Below are positions 44,249-54,249 of a stretch of 64,000 nt of DNA, one piece after another (within the stretch, counting starts at the first letter, position 1; every line of letters starts with the position of its first letter). The stretch lies in the NCBI GenBank assembly GCA_002013415.1, contig MAEX01000015.1:1-64000 (forward strand), in the 5' to 3' direction. The notes under the pieces were generated by a model. The model ran no database searches and was not told where the DNA came from. It saw only the letters and a list, made by a program, of their open reading frames with translations. Origin of the DNA: Mycobacterium sp. D16Q14. Its GTDB lineage: Bacteria > Actinomycetota > Actinomycetes > Mycobacteriales > Mycobacteriaceae. Both the position numbers and the translations under genes were made by a program.

Positions 44249-45589
44249 TCAACCCAGCCAGTCTAGAACCGCTGCGGCCGTCCAGGATTGCTGCATGCTG
44301 CCCAACGGCTCGCCGGTAAACGGCTCGTAATACTCCGCGAAGGATCCGTCACCCGCCTGCCGCAATCCTTCCTGCCGTAGCAGGAACGCACGTTCACTCC
44401 ATCCGCGCCGCTCGAACGCCCAACAGAACAGCCAGGTGAGCACCGGCCAGACCGGACCGCGCCAATACTCGCGCGGACGAAAGTCCCGGGACACCGGCGA
44501 CGTCGACGGCACCAGCGCGTATCGCAGGTCGGGATGACCGCAGAATCGCGGACCTTCCAACAGCCTCAGCAGTGCCAGCTCCTGCGCACGCGGCAGGCCA
44601 CCGGAGAGCAGCGGCGCGAACATCGCAACCGTGTCGGTTGCCACCCACTTCCCGGTCTTGACATCGAAATCTCTTGCCGCACCGCTACGTTCCTCGGTGG
44701 TATCAACAACCCCGCGCCGGAATCGATCGGCCCAGCCGTGCAGTTCACGCACATCGGCACGCGGCCGGGCGTGCTCCTCACCGATGGTGGCCAGCACCTC
44801 GCAGGCCACCGCGAAGATGGCCGAAACGAACACGTCTTCCATGACGAAACTCATCACGTCCGGCAGCCGGGCATCGTCGTACCCCACCGATTTCATCTCT
44901 TCGAGCAGCCAGAGGTACACGTCGTACTCGGCGTCTTTGGGGCGCTGCGAGGCGTCGGTGATGATCGCGGTGTCCTCCCGCACATACGGCGGCAGCTCGC
45001 CCGGAACCACGTTTGCGTACGCACTGTCCCAGCGCGGCGAGTTATCCATCCCCGATTCCCACCCGTGGTACAGGGTGATTCGACCGTGCTGGTTCTGATC
45101 TCGCGCCTCCGCGAGCCAACGATGCCACCGCATCAAGTCGGCCCAGCGCCGGTCCAGAAAGGCCTCGGCGATCCCCCGGGCACTACGGCCCCGGCGGCGC
45201 GCGTGGTCCAAAATGCGTTGCACCGCTATGGCATGTACTGGCGGCTGGGTGATACCCGATGTCTGATAGTTCGACGGCGCGTTCGCGGCCAGTGTCGACG
45301 TCTGCCAGCGTGCCGGCCCGGGAAAGTAGCCGTCGACACCATTGGCGAAGACGATATGCGGGATCATCCCGTTGGCCCATTGCGCCGAGAGCAGTGTGTC
45401 GAGTTCGGTGACGGCACGTTCGACGCTCAGCGGCGCCAGCCCCACCGCCACAAACGCCGCATCCCAGCTCCACATATGTGGGTACAGCTTGGGTGCGGCA
45501 CTGGTCATCGTCCCCCGGTCATTTCCTCTGAGCAGGTACGCCGCACGCGCCGCCAGCTGCGTGGGAGTGAACATCGGGTGGGACGGCAT
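44249..45589 (-). CDS. ggh: Glucosylglycerate hydrolase (GH63)
   Basis: This 446-residue protein matches, as I remember it, the glucosylglycerate/mannosylglycerate hydrolase of Mycobacterium hassiacum in length and nearly throughout: YPHMWSWDAAFVAVGLAPLS, HIVFANGVDGYFPGP, LYHGWESGMDNSPRWDSAY and GSFAEYYEPFTGEPLGSMQQSW. The WDSA and EYYEP regions carry the catalytic Asp and Glu of GH63. It releases glucose from glucosylglycerate, a solute stored during nitrogen limitation and mobilised on recovery. Start ATG 45589 (MPSHPMFTPTQ); the frame is open to 45784 without support. Confidence 0.9.
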   Translation of the reverse strand: MPSHPMFTPTQLAARAAYLLRGNDRGTMTSAAPKLYPHMWSWDAAFVAVGLAPLSVERAVTELDTLLSAQWANGMIPHIVFANGVDGYFPGPARWQTSTLAANAPSNYQTSGITQPPVHAIAVQRILDHARRRGRSARGIAEAFLDRRWADLMRWHRWLAEARDQNQHGRITLYHGWESGMDNSPRWDSAYANVVPGELPPYVREDTAIITDASQRPKDAEYDVYLWLLEEMKSVGYDDARLPDVMSFVMEDVFVSAIFAVACEVLATIGEEHARPRADVRELHGWADRFRRGVVDTTEERSGAARDFDVKTGKWVATDTVAMFAPLLSGGLPRAQELALLRLLEGPRFCGHPDLRYALVPSTSPVSRDFRPREYWRGPVWPVLTWLFCWAFERRGWSERAFLLRQEGLRQAGDGSFAEYYEPFTGEPLGSMQQSWTAAAVLDWLG

Positions 45590-45696
45590 CCGTCCATTGT
45601 GCGGCGTACCCGGCCATTCCCTCTCGTCGAAAGCGCAGTTTCGGTGCGAAAGTGCCAGGAGAAGCCGTCCGAAGTCGACATTCGACGGAACGAGGC

Positions 45697-45709
45697 TAGC
45701 CTGGCGCGC
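45697..45709 (+). promoter_or_regulatory. Leaderless promoter of the SDR gene
   Basis: TAGCCT (45697-45702), seven bases, ATG at 45710. Confidence 0.5.
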
Positions 45710-46375
45710 ATGCCCCTGGCTCTCATCACCGGCGCAAGCGGCGGACTCGGCGCCGCGATCGCGCGCGCACTCGCCCCTACGCATGCACTCCTGCTGGGCG
45801 GCCGGCCCTCCACACGGCTCGACGAGTTGGCCGCAGGACTGGGCGCGACCGCGTGGCCGGTTGACCTGGGCGACGAGGACGCGGTGCTGGCGGCCGCAGC
45901 CGACATCGGCGAACTCGACCTACTGGTGCATAACGCCGGGGTTTCCTACCCGGCGACAATCGCCGACTCGAAGCTATCCGACTGGCGAAAGACCCTTGAG
46001 GTCAATGTATTAGCACCAGTAGCGCTCACCCAGGCGCTTCTTCCCGCCCTGCGCGCGGCACAAGGCGACGTGGTCTTCATCAATTCCGGAGCGGGGATCA
46101 ACGCACACCCGGGTATCGGCTCGTACTCTGCGAGCAAGTTCGCGTTGCGCGGATTCGCCGATGTGCTGCGCGCCGAGGAACCACTGCTTCGGGTGACCTC
46201 GGTGCATCCCGGCCGGATCAGCACACCCATGCAGCAGGAACTCACCGAACATGAAGGGCGCAAATACAATCCGGCTGAGTACATGCGGCCCGAGTCCGTG
46301 GCGCAGCTAGTCGCCGATGCCGTGAACCTTCCGCGCGACGCTCGTGTGCACCAGATCGTAGTGCGGCAGAACTAA
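45710..46375 (+). CDS. Short-chain dehydrogenase/reductase
   Basis: This 221-residue SDR has LITGASGGLGAAIA, HNAG (in place of NNAG), Ser in FINSGAG and YSASK (Tyr and Lys catalytic). It is shorter than usual for the family but complete. Substrate unknown. The frame runs on upstream to 44534 only as an antisense shadow of the hydrolase gene; the ATG at 45710 and its -10 box define the start. Confidence 0.87.
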   Translation: MPLALITGASGGLGAAIARALAPTHALLLGGRPSTRLDELAAGLGATAWPVDLGDEDAVLAAAADIGELDLLVHNAGVSYPATIADSKLSDWRKTLEVNVLAPVALTQALLPALRAAQGDVVFINSGAGINAHPGIGSYSASKFALRGFADVLRAEEPLLRVTSVHPGRISTPMQQELTEHEGRKYNPAEYMRPESVAQLVADAVNLPRDARVHQIVVRQN

Positions 46376-46555
46376 TCAGTCGTCGTCGCGGTGGCGCAAC
46401 GGCAGGCACCAGATGTCGCTGTACGGCAGCGCCTGGTCCAGGTAGGCCAGGAATTCGCGCTTACCGCGATCACCTGCACGGATCGTGGCCGCGACCGCCT
46501 CGGCAACGGCCGCCAAATCCGGCATCACCACGGCGTCGGTATTGCGTGCGTCCAT
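46376..46555 (-). CDS. Small conserved-looking hypothetical protein (59 residues)
   Basis: From ATG 46555 to TGA 46376 the minus strand codes for a 59-residue acidic/helical protein: MDARNTDAVVMPDLAAVAEA, a central helix with REFLAYLDQALPYSDIWCLP, and a charged tail of three Asp. Third positions are almost all G or C, and a GGATGGGCGG precedes the ATG. It fills the gap between leuS and the SDR gene and overlaps neither. No known family is recognised. Confidence 0.6.
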   Translation of the reverse strand: MDARNTDAVVMPDLAAVAEAVAATIRAGDRGKREFLAYLDQALPYSDIWCLPLRHRDDD

Positions 46556-46620
46556 CCGCCCATCCTGGCCCCCGTGATCTTGAAGTGGAAGGCTCTGACG
46601 GACGGATCTGAGCGAGCGCC

Positions 46621-49500
46621 CTAGACGACCAGGTTCACCATGCGGCCAGGCACCACGATGACCTTCTTCGGGGTGGCGCCCGCCAGGAACTCAAGAACCT
46701 TCTCCTCGGCGAGCGCAGCGGCCTCGATATCGTTCGCCGGTGCATCGGCGGCAACCGTGATGCGGCCACGTATCTTGCCATTCACCTGGATCGGGTACTC
46801 GACCGTGTCGGCCACGAGCCACCGCTCATCGGATTCGGGGAACGGGCCGTGGGCCAACGACACGTCACACCCCAGCTGCCTCCACAGCTCCTCGGCCAGG
46901 TGCGGCGCCAACGGCGCGAGCAGCAACACCAGTGGTTCCACCGCGGCGCGCGGGGCACCCTCCGGGTACTCCTTGGTGAGGTGGTTGGTGTACTCGATCA
47001 ACTTGGCCGCTGCCGTGTTATTACGCAGGGCCGCATAGTCTTCGGTGACTCCAGCTATCGTCTTGTGCAGCGCCCGCAGCGTCTCCTCGCTCGTCAGGGC
47101 ATCTTCGGTGACGCGGATCTCGCCGGTCTCCTCATCGATCACCGCACGCCACACCCGCTGCAGGAACCGGTGTGCGCCAACGACATCCTTTGTCGCCCAG
47201 GGACGCGACAGCTCAAGCGGGCCCATCGACATCTCGTATACACGCAGGGTGTCGGCGCCGTAGTTGTCGCAAATGTCATCCGGCGAAATCGAGTTCTTGA
47301 GACTCTTACCGATCTTGCCGAACTCCTGTTTCACCTCGACTTTCCCCTCCGGACCGGGCCAGAAGAACTTTCCGCCCTCTTCAATCACCTCAGCGGCCGG
47401 GACGTACATACCGCGCGCGTCGGTGTAGGCGTACGCCTGGATGTAGCCCTGGTTCAGCAGCCGCCGATACGGTTCGCGGGAGCTGACGTGTCCGAGGTCG
47501 TAGAGGACCTTGTGCCAGAACCGTGAGTACAGCAGGTGCAGGACGGCGTGCTCCATGCCGCCGACGTATAGGTCGACGCCACCGGGATCATCCGGACCGT
47601 GCTCGGCCGGGCGCGGACCCAGCCAGTAGGCCTCGTTCTCCTTGTCGCAGAAGGCTTCCGCATTGTCGGGGTCCGCGTAGCGCAACTCGTACCACGAGCT
47701 GCCCGCCCACTGCGGCATCACGTTGGTATCGCGCGTGTACCGCTTGAGTCCGTCTCCCAGGTCCAGCTCGACGCTCACCCAATCGGTGGCCTTCGACAGT
47801 GGCGGCGACGGCTCACTCGACGCGTCATCGGGATCGAAGGACACCGGCGCGTAGTCCTCGACCTCCGGCAGTTCGACGGGCAGCACATCCTCGTCCAGCG
47901 CGTGCGGTCGCCCGTCCTCGCCGTAGACGATGGGGAACGGCTCGCCCCAATAGCGCTGCCGCGCAAAGAGCCAGTCGCGAAGCTTGTATTCGATGCGCGA
48001 TTCACCGCGTCCATCGTTCACCAGCCGGCGGGTCACCTCGGCCTTGGCCGCGACGACGTCCAGCCCGTTCAGATAGTCGGAGTTCACCAGGGCGCCGTCG
48101 CCCGTGTATGCGGCTTCCGTGACATCACCACCCGAAATCACCTCCTGCACAGGCAATCCGAAGGCGTGCGCAAAGTCCCAGTCGCGCTGGTCATGTCCCG
48201 GCACCGCCATGATGGCTCCCGTGCCATAGCCCACCAACACATAGTCCGCGATGAAGACCGGCACCGGATCGCCGCTCACCGGGTTGGTCGCGTACGCGCC
48301 GGTGAACACGCCCGTCTTTTCTTTGTTCTCTTGACGTTCCAAATCGCTCTTGGCCGCTATGGAGCGCCGGTACTGGTCGATCGCCGCCCGTGGCGAGTCC
48401 TGGCCACCGGTCCACCTCGCGGCGGTCCCCTCCGGCCAGCTGTCGCCGACCAGCGCATCGACCAGCGGATGCTCGGGAGCCAGCACCATGTAGGTGGCAC
48501 CGAAAAGTGTGTCGGGCCTAGTGGTGAATACCTCGATATCGCCTACGCCTGGGACAGCGAACAACACCGACGCACCCTGTGACCGGCCGATCCAGTTGCG
48601 CTGCATCGTCTTGACCTTGTCGGGCCAGTCCAGGTACTCCAGGTCTTCGATCAGCCGGTCGGAGTATGAGGTGATCCGCATCATCCACTGCCGCAACCGC
48701 TTACGGAATACGGGGAAGTTGCCGCGCTCGCTGCGACCATCCGAGGTGACCTCTTCGTTGGCCAGCACGGTACCCAACCCCGGGCACCAGTTGACCACTG
48801 AATCCGATTGGTACACGAGGCGATATGAGTCGACGAGCTCGGCGCGCTCACCATCGCTCAGCTCGTCCCACACGGTGCCGTCGGCAGGCGTACGTGCGCC
48901 GGAATCGAATTCGGCCACCAGCTCGTCGATGCGCCGCGCCCGCTGGGCATCGACGTCGTACCAGGCGTTATAGATCTGCAGGAAGATCCACTGAGTCCAC
49001 TTGTAGAAGTCGGCGTCGGTGGTCGCGAAGCTGCGGCGTGAGTCATGGCCCAGTCCGAGCCGCCCGAGCTGGCGCTTGTAGTTGACGATGTTGGCTTCGG
49101 TGCGCACCCGCGGGTGCGTACCGGTCTGCACCGCGTACTGCTCGGCGGGCAGCCCGAACGCGTCGAACCCCAGCGCATGCAGCACGTTGGCACCGCGCAT
49201 CCGGTGGAAGCGGGCATAGACATCCGTCGCGATGTAGCCCAGCGGGTGTCCGACGTGCAGCCCGTCACCCGACGGGTACGGGAACATGTCCTGGACAAAC
49301 ATCTTGTCCTTGGGAATCTGGGTGCCGTCGGTCGGTGCGAGCGTCCCCACCGGATTCGGTACATGGAAAGTGCCGCGGTCGGCCCAATTCTGTTGCCAGT
49401 GGTGCTCGATCTGCCCGGCGAGCTGCGCGGAGTAGCGATGCTTGGGGAATTCAGCGGTTTCCTCAATAGCTCTGCCGGCGTCCTGCTGGGCTTCAGTCAC
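46621..49500 (-). CDS. leuS: Leucyl-tRNA synthetase
   Basis: This 959-residue class I synthetase has HVGH in [16 protein letters not shown], a CP1 editing domain (the T-rich [21 protein letters not shown]), a signature KIGKS in place of KMSKS, and the anticodon and C-terminal domains. It charges tRNA-Leu in the cytoplasm. The length is that of other mycobacterial LeuRS proteins. It is divergent from the Mtc28-like antigen gene, as in M. tuberculosis (Rv0041/Rv0040c). Confidence 0.97.
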   Translation of the reverse strand: MTEAQQDAGRAIEETAEFPKHRYSAQLAGQIEHHWQQNWADRGTFHVPNPVGTLAPTDGTQIPKDKMFVQDMFPYPSGDGLHVGHPLGYIATDVYARFHRMRGANVLHALGFDAFGLPAEQYAVQTGTHPRVRTEANIVNYKRQLGRLGLGHDSRRSFATTDADFYKWTQWIFLQIYNAWYDVDAQRARRIDELVAEFDSGARTPADGTVWDELSDGERAELVDSYRLVYQSDSVVNWCPGLGTVLANEEVTSDGRSERGNFPVFRKRLRQWMMRITSYSDRLIEDLEYLDWPDKVKTMQRNWIGRSQGASVLFAVPGVGDIEVFTTRPDTLFGATYMVLAPEHPLVDALVGDSWPEGTAARWTGGQDSPRAAIDQYRRSIAAKSDLERQENKEKTGVFTGAYATNPVSGDPVPVFIADYVLVGYGTGAIMAVPGHDQRDWDFAHAFGLPVQEVISGGDVTEAAYTGDGALVNSDYLNGLDVVAAKAEVTRRLVNDGRGESRIEYKLRDWLFARQRYWGEPFPIVYGEDGRPHALDEDVLPVELPEVEDYAPVSFDPDDASSEPSPPLSKATDWVSVELDLGDGLKRYTRDTNVMPQWAGSSWYELRYADPDNAEAFCDKENEAYWLGPRPAEHGPDDPGGVDLYVGGMEHAVLHLLYSRFWHKVLYDLGHVSSREPYRRLLNQGYIQAYAYTDARGMYVPAAEVIEEGGKFFWPGPEGKVEVKQEFGKIGKSLKNSISPDDICDNYGADTLRVYEMSMGPLELSRPWATKDVVGAHRFLQRVWRAVIDEETGEIRVTEDALTSEETLRALHKTIAGVTEDYAALRNNTAAAKLIEYTNHLTKEYPEGAPRAAVEPLVLLLAPLAPHLAEELWRQLGCDVSLAHGPFPESDERWLVADTVEYPIQVNGKIRGRITVAADAPANDIEAAALAEEKVLEFLAGATPKKVIVVPGRMVNLVV

Positions 49501-49757
49501 GCATCAAGGGTAAATGCGGCAGCTCAGCGAACAGAAATCGCCGCTTTGGCGACGAGAGTTAATCACTCTGGTCACAATCCGGCCACTTCCGGGGGTGTCC
49601 GGGGTGGTTTCTCAGCTGCGCTCACTAACTTCGGGACCGCCACAACCGAGAGCCTGCCTGTCGACATCGCGGTCGACACCTCCTCGCCCACGGTTGTCGC
49701 CCACCACGCGCAGACAACTCACACGACGCATTGGACAGAGCCGGAAGGACAGAGAAG
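49501..49757. promoter_or_regulatory. leuS / mtc28 divergent promoter region
   Basis: 257 bases with no gene. They must hold the leuS and mtc28 promoters. I see no tRNA-like (T-box) leader elements for leuS. Confidence 0.5.
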
Positions 49758-50687
49758 GTGAAGACCACACGGTATTCAGTCAGGTTCGCGGCGGCCACGG
49801 CCTCCGTTGCGGCACTGCTCGCCGGGACCACCGCCATCGCGCTGGCGGACCCACAGCCTGTGCCCCCGGCACCGGTGGCCACTCCGAACGCCGCCACGTC
49901 GGCTCCCGTCGCACCGGCGGCGGCGCCCACGAATCCGCTGCAGCCTTCCGCGCCGATCGGTGGGCTCGCGCCCGCCAACGAGGGCACGCTGACGGAGTTC
50001 TTCGCTTCCAAGAACGTCAAGCTGGAACCGCTGACCAAGAACAGCCACGGTGCACCGCGCGTCAGCATCCCGATACCCAACAACTGGGCGAACGTGCCGG
50101 ATCCCAATGTCCCCAACGCGTACCAAGTGATTGTCAGCAAGGCCAACGGCACCGGGCTCTACCAGTCCAACGCGCAGGTCACCATGAGCAAGCTTGTCGG
50201 CGAGTTCGACACCAACGAGGCCGTCTCTCACGGTCCCGTTGAGGTCAAGTCTCTGCAGGGCTGGCAGCCCACCGACGCCTCGCTGGTCACCTATCAAGGC
50301 GCCCCGTCCTCGATCGTGGAAGGCACCTTCCGTCAGGACGGTGAAACCCTCAACACTTCGCGCCGGGCCGCAATCATCACGCAAGGCAAAGACCGATACC
50401 TGGTCCAGCTGGCCGTCACCACGACCGTCGGCAACGCCATCGCCGAAGCTCCCGCCACCGACCTGATCGTCAACGGGCTGCGCTTCGGGGATGCCGCGCC
50501 GGTCACCGCGCCGGTCGCCGATCCGAATGCGCTCGCCGACCCGGACGCCGTGCCCGGTGCACCCGTCACGCCTGCTCCGGGGGCACCTGCGCCCGCGGAC
50601 CCCAACGCGCCGCCATCTCCGGCACCCGGCATCCCGGGCCTGCCCACCCTGCCTCCGCTTATCCCACCGGCGCCGCCCGCGGCATAA
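49758..50687 (+). CDS. Proline-rich secreted antigen, Mtc28-like (LpqN/LpqT family)
   Basis: This 309-residue protein has a Sec signal peptide (cleavage near ALADPQ), a Pro/Ala-rich stretch, an LpqN/LpqT domain (RVSIPIPNNWANVPDPNVPNAYQVIV, then SLQGWQPTDASLVTYQGAPSS) and a long Pro-rich tail. It corresponds to Rv0040c (Mtc28), a secreted T-cell antigen of about the same length. GTG 49758 follows GGAAGGACAGAGAAG. Function unknown. Confidence 0.87.
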   Translation: MKTTRYSVRFAAATASVAALLAGTTAIALADPQPVPPAPVATPNAATSAPVAPAAAPTNPLQPSAPIGGLAPANEGTLTEFFASKNVKLEPLTKNSHGAPRVSIPIPNNWANVPDPNVPNAYQVIVSKANGTGLYQSNAQVTMSKLVGEFDTNEAVSHGPVEVKSLQGWQPTDASLVTYQGAPSSIVEGTFRQDGETLNTSRRAAIITQGKDRYLVQLAVTTTVGNAIAEAPATDLIVNGLRFGDAAPVTAPVADPNALADPDAVPGAPVTPAPGAPAPADPNAPPSPAPGIPGLPTLPPLIPPAPPAA

Positions 50688-50705
50688 GCGGCCCCGCATC
50701 CCGCT

Positions 50706-50717
50706 TAAACTGAGCGG
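50706..50717 (+). promoter_or_regulatory. Possible leaderless promoter of the small membrane protein gene
   Basis: TAAACT (50706-50711), six bases, GTG at 50718, in the 30-bp gap after mtc28. Confidence 0.4.
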
Positions 50718-51104
50718 GTGTTGATCGCCGCCATCGTGACCATTGCCCTGGCCGGGCTGCTGGCCGCGCTGTCGGCGGCGGGGTTCCTGCGGGCACCGCA
50801 CGGCAGCCCTCAGCGCATGCTCGCACCCGCCCAGGCCGCAGCCACCGTCATCCTCGCGGCAGGCGCGCTCGCCGGGCTATTCGGTTCCACCGCAATCGGT
50901 TTGGTGGGACTGCTGGTATGTGGCGCCGCTGCCATCGCGACACTGGGTGCGGCGGCTTGGCAGGTCGCGCGATACACCACCGCCGCACAACAGATGTCGT
51001 CCTCGGGCAGCTGCGGCCGTTCCTGCGGCGGCTGCCCCAGTGCGGCCGTTTCCGGCCGTGACGGTCTTGGCGCAAGCGGCTCATCCGTGTGCGCGCGGCC
51101 CTGA
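50718..51104 (+). CDS. Small membrane protein (Rv0039c-like)
   Basis: This 128-residue protein has three hydrophobic segments (LIAAIVTIALAGLLAALSAAGF; AATVILAAGALAGLFG; GLVGLLVCGAAAIATLGAAAW) and a Cys/Ser-rich cytoplasmic tail (SSSGSCGRSCGGCPS) that could bind metal. Its position after mtc28 matches Rv0039c. Function unknown. Confidence 0.75.
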   Translation: MLIAAIVTIALAGLLAALSAAGFLRAPHGSPQRMLAPAQAAATVILAAGALAGLFGSTAIGLVGLLVCGAAAIATLGAAAWQVARYTTAAQQMSSSGSCGRSCGGCPSAAVSGRDGLGASGSSVCARP

Positions 51105-51230
51105 CATGTCCAATCTCTAGACACGTCGGCGCTACCTCATCTGAATGTGATCCGTATTCGCCCATGTCGGCCCATTTTTTGGTGTTATGTTCCCTGGCAC
51201 TCGCAGACAGATGTGGTCAGAAAGGGAGCC

Positions 51231-52607
51231 GTGAAAGACACCAAGCAGATGGTCAAGTTCATCCTCGTTGGTGTTCTCACGCTCGCTTCCGGTATCGCCG
51301 CGTATATCTATCGCGACGACCAGCTGATGGTGGATCTGCTCACCGTGCCGTTGTTCACCGGCATCATCGGGTACATCACCAACTGGACCGGTGTGCTGAT
51401 GCTGTTCGCACCCTTGCGTTTCTACGGCTGGCGCATCCCCGGGCTACGCACCCTGTACGCCTTCCTGCCCCGACGTGTACAGGTCATCCCCGCCATCACC
51501 TCCGACGGACGGTTCGGGTGGCAGGGCATTGTGCCGTCACGTGCGGAGAAGATGGCCAGCATCGCCGTCGACAAGAGCCTTGCCAAGCTCGGTAGCATCT
51601 CGGACTTCTACGAGCAGCTCGAACCGGACCTCATCGCGAATCACCTTGCACTGATTGCCAAGACAGAGATTCGCAGCGTCATCACCAAGATCATGGAACG
51701 CGAGGACCCGCAGCTGTGGCACAACCTGCCGCCGGCATTGCGGGAGATGATGTTCAAGCGCATCGAGAATCAGCTGCCGCAGATCGTCAAGAACATGACC
51801 GACCAAATCGGCGAGAACATCGGGCAACTCGTCGACGCCAAGCTGATGATCATCCGGTACCTCACCGCTCATCCCAAGCTGCTCAACGACATCTTCCGGA
51901 CCATGGGGCACAAAGAGCTGCAGTTCATGCAGAACTTCGGTTTCTACTTCGGCTACCCCATGGGCTTCGTTCTCGTCGCCATCCTGCACTCGGTTCCACA
52001 CCACTGGTGGACACCGTGGATCGTGCTGCCGGTGGGCGGCATCGTCATCGGGTACATCGTCAACTACCTCGGCATCACCATGATTTTCGAACCCGTGCAT
52101 CCCAATAAATGGGTGCCGTGGCGTCAGGGTTTGTTCATCAAGCGCAAGTCGGAGATCTCGGAGGAGTACGCCCGCACCATCTCCGAGAACGTCATCACCC
52201 TGGAGAACATCGGTAACGAGATGCTCAACGGGCCGCGGTCGGACCGCACCCGCCAGATGCTGGCCGACGGCATCCGGCCGGCACTGGAGCAAGCGCTTGG
52301 GCCTGCCCGCCGCGCCATTCGAGTAGCCGTTGGTCGGCGCCAATACGACCAGATCACCGAATCGGTCACCATCGAGGCAACCGGATTCGCGCCGCTGGCG
52401 TTTTCCGATCCGGAGTTCAACAAACAGCGCCAAGGCAAGATCGGTTCCTTCGTCTCGACCCAGATGCACAAGCTCTCACTCGATGATTTCAACGAGTTGC
52501 TGCGCTCAGCGGTCAAACAGGACGAGTGGTTGCTCTTCGTGCACGGCGCCGTCCTCGGTGCGGCCGGCGGGCTGGCCCACCTGCTCATCTTCCCGCCAGC
52601 AGGGTGA
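51231..52607 (+). CDS. DUF445 membrane protein
   Basis: This 458-residue protein has a TM helix at each end region and a DUF445 body: IIGYITNWTGVLMLFAPL, GWQGIVPSRAEKMASIAVDKSL, a long helical middle, and VNYLGITMIFEPVHP. The N-terminal pair of helices and the repeated NW/NYLG motifs are typical. Function unknown, probably envelope related. GTG 51231 is preferred (VKDTKQMVKFIL); the frame opens at 51147. Confidence 0.87.
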   Translation: MKDTKQMVKFILVGVLTLASGIAAYIYRDDQLMVDLLTVPLFTGIIGYITNWTGVLMLFAPLRFYGWRIPGLRTLYAFLPRRVQVIPAITSDGRFGWQGIVPSRAEKMASIAVDKSLAKLGSISDFYEQLEPDLIANHLALIAKTEIRSVITKIMEREDPQLWHNLPPALREMMFKRIENQLPQIVKNMTDQIGENIGQLVDAKLMIIRYLTAHPKLLNDIFRTMGHKELQFMQNFGFYFGYPMGFVLVAILHSVPHHWWTPWIVLPVGGIVIGYIVNYLGITMIFEPVHPNKWVPWRQGLFIKRKSEISEEYARTISENVITLENIGNEMLNGPRSDRTRQMLADGIRPALEQALGPARRAIRVAVGRRQYDQITESVTIEATGFAPLAFSDPEFNKQRQGKIGSFVSTQMHKLSLDDFNELLRSAVKQDEWLLFVHGAVLGAAGGLAHLLIFPPAG

Positions 52608-52643
52608 CACGTGGCCCGAATCGACCTGACAAGATGATGCCCG

Positions 52644-53477
52644 ATGACCAATAACACGCCCGTACCCGCGCACAACAATCAGCAGCTGCGGCCCGATCGC
52701 GTTGTCCAGGGCGTGGCCATGCTGGCCGCGAAAACCTGGTGGCGTGGCGTCAAGTGGTCGGCCGATATCGCCACCACCACCGGTACCAAGATCATCGACG
52801 ACGTCCGGGCCGGGCGCTCGGCCTCCGATATCGCCCTGTCGGCCACCGAGCATGTCCTGGGTGCCGTACGCGACGCGCTGCAGCTGCCCACTGACCCGAC
52901 CGGACTCACCATCACCAAGCCACAACGGCCCGCCCCGTCTCGGGTCACCATCGACATCACCGAATCGGGTTCGCCCGACTGCGACGAATTGCGCCGCCGG
53001 GGTGCCGAATTGCTGCGGCGCTCAGCCGATGTCTCGGACGTTGAGGACACCCATCCCGCCTATGCCCGCATTCTCAATCAGCTCGCACCCGATGAGGCAC
53101 GCATCCTGCGGTTCCTGGCCGCGCACGGCGCACAGCCGGTGGTGGACGTGCGCACCAGTCGTCCGTTTGACGTCGGCTCGGAGATGATCGCCGAGGGGCT
53201 CTCGATGGTCGCGGAGCGGTCCGGCTGCCGCTACACCGACCGCAACAACGCCTACACCAATAACCTTGTGCGCCTTGGCCTGGTTCGCGCATCTCCGGAA
53301 GCGGTTGCGGCCGAGCGTTATCAGGTATTGGAGGTACAGCCAGATGTGGTCGCGGCGTGCCGCCGCGCGGGCCGTGCGCATAAGACTGTCCGCCGCAGCA
53401 TCCACCTGACGCCATTCGGTGAGGACTTCTGCCGGGCCGTCATTCCCTCGGACCCATCGGTCGGCGACGACCTGTAG
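52644..53477 (+). CDS. Abi-alpha family (DUF4393) protein
   Basis: This 277-residue protein has the DUF4393/Abi-alpha core at about residues 150-260: LAPDEARILRFLAAHGAQPVVDV, YTDRNNAYTNNLVRLGLVR, YQVLEVQPDVV and SIHLTPFGEDFC. The family is named from a predicted abortive-infection role. The N-terminal 90 residues are helical. The gene lies among conserved core genes, so in this lineage it may have a housekeeping role. Confidence 0.8.
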   Translation: MTNNTPVPAHNNQQLRPDRVVQGVAMLAAKTWWRGVKWSADIATTTGTKIIDDVRAGRSASDIALSATEHVLGAVRDALQLPTDPTGLTITKPQRPAPSRVTIDITESGSPDCDELRRRGAELLRRSADVSDVEDTHPAYARILNQLAPDEARILRFLAAHGAQPVVDVRTSRPFDVGSEMIAEGLSMVAERSGCRYTDRNNAYTNNLVRLGLVRASPEAVAAERYQVLEVQPDVVAACRRAGRAHKTVRRSIHLTPFGEDFCRAVIPSDPSVGDDL

Positions 53478-53479
53478 GT

Positions 53480-54106
53480 CTAGTTGCGGCTGACGTCGAT
53501 GGGGTGTGTCGCCAACAACGACAACGGCAACGGCTGACGCCGCAGCACTGTGGCCCACAGGTCATGGCTCGCATCGGTCAGCACATCGGACGGCAGCGCG
53601 GACAACACGATCCAATCGTCGCGCTCAACCTCGCCCTCCAGCTGACCGATCGTCCACCCCGAATAGCCGGCGAAAACCCGGACACCCTCCACCAGCGGGG
53701 CGATGTCCTCGGGCTCGGCATCCAGATCGACCATGGCCATACGGCCCGTCACGTGGCGCAGACCCTTCACACCCTCGATGCTGACACCGGCCCGCAGAGT
53801 CGCCAGACACAACGCCGCATCACGTTTGACCGGTCCGCCGATGAACATCGTCTTCGGCTTGCTGGCGAGCTTGGCCCACTGCGGCAACACGTTGTACACC
53901 GCGGTCTCGCTTGGGCGGTTGAGCACCACCCCCAGCGTGCCGCCGTCGTTGTGTTCAACGACGAAGATCACGCTGCGCCGAAAGGTCGGCTCGAACAGGT
54001 TCGTGTTGGCGACCAGCAAGGTACCCGCCCGCAGGCGATGTGCGGGCGGCGCGATGTAGCCCTCGCCATATGCCTCGCCCTCTTCGGGCTCGTCGCCGTG
54101 CGCCAC
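53480..54106 (-). CDS. YqgE/AlgH family protein (Rv0038-like)
   Basis: This 208-residue protein has the DUF179 motifs: GTLLVANTNLFEPTFRRSVIFVVEHNDGGTLGVVLNRPSE, FIGGPVKRDAALCL and VFAGYSGWTIGQLEGE. Function not established; it is common near core genes. Convergent with the Abi-alpha gene, two bases between stops. Confidence 0.92.
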   Translation of the reverse strand: MAHGDEPEEGEAYGEGYIAPPAHRLRAGTLLVANTNLFEPTFRRSVIFVVEHNDGGTLGVVLNRPSETAVYNVLPQWAKLASKPKTMFIGGPVKRDAALCLATLRAGVSIEGVKGLRHVTGRMAMVDLDAEPEDIAPLVEGVRVFAGYSGWTIGQLEGEVERDDWIVLSALPSDVLTDASHDLWATVLRRQPLPLSLLATHPIDVSRN

Positions 54107-54249
54107 CTGAATATCATGACATCGTTTGCCGTTTCATGACTTGTGCTCAGCCAACCGCTACACATTTGTAGTGTGGGCGTTAAGCGGTCCGCCTAATTCC
54201 TGCCGCTTTACTTCCTGTAACCCGATCTCCACATACGAAAGCGACTCAC

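Noticed and set aside
46391..46624. 77-codon plus-strand frame after the SDR gene
   Set aside because: It is antisense to the 59-residue gene and has weaker codon bias and no start site.
49501..49757. T-box or attenuator before leuS
   Set aside because: No conserved T-box elements or leader peptide with Leu codons could be seen.
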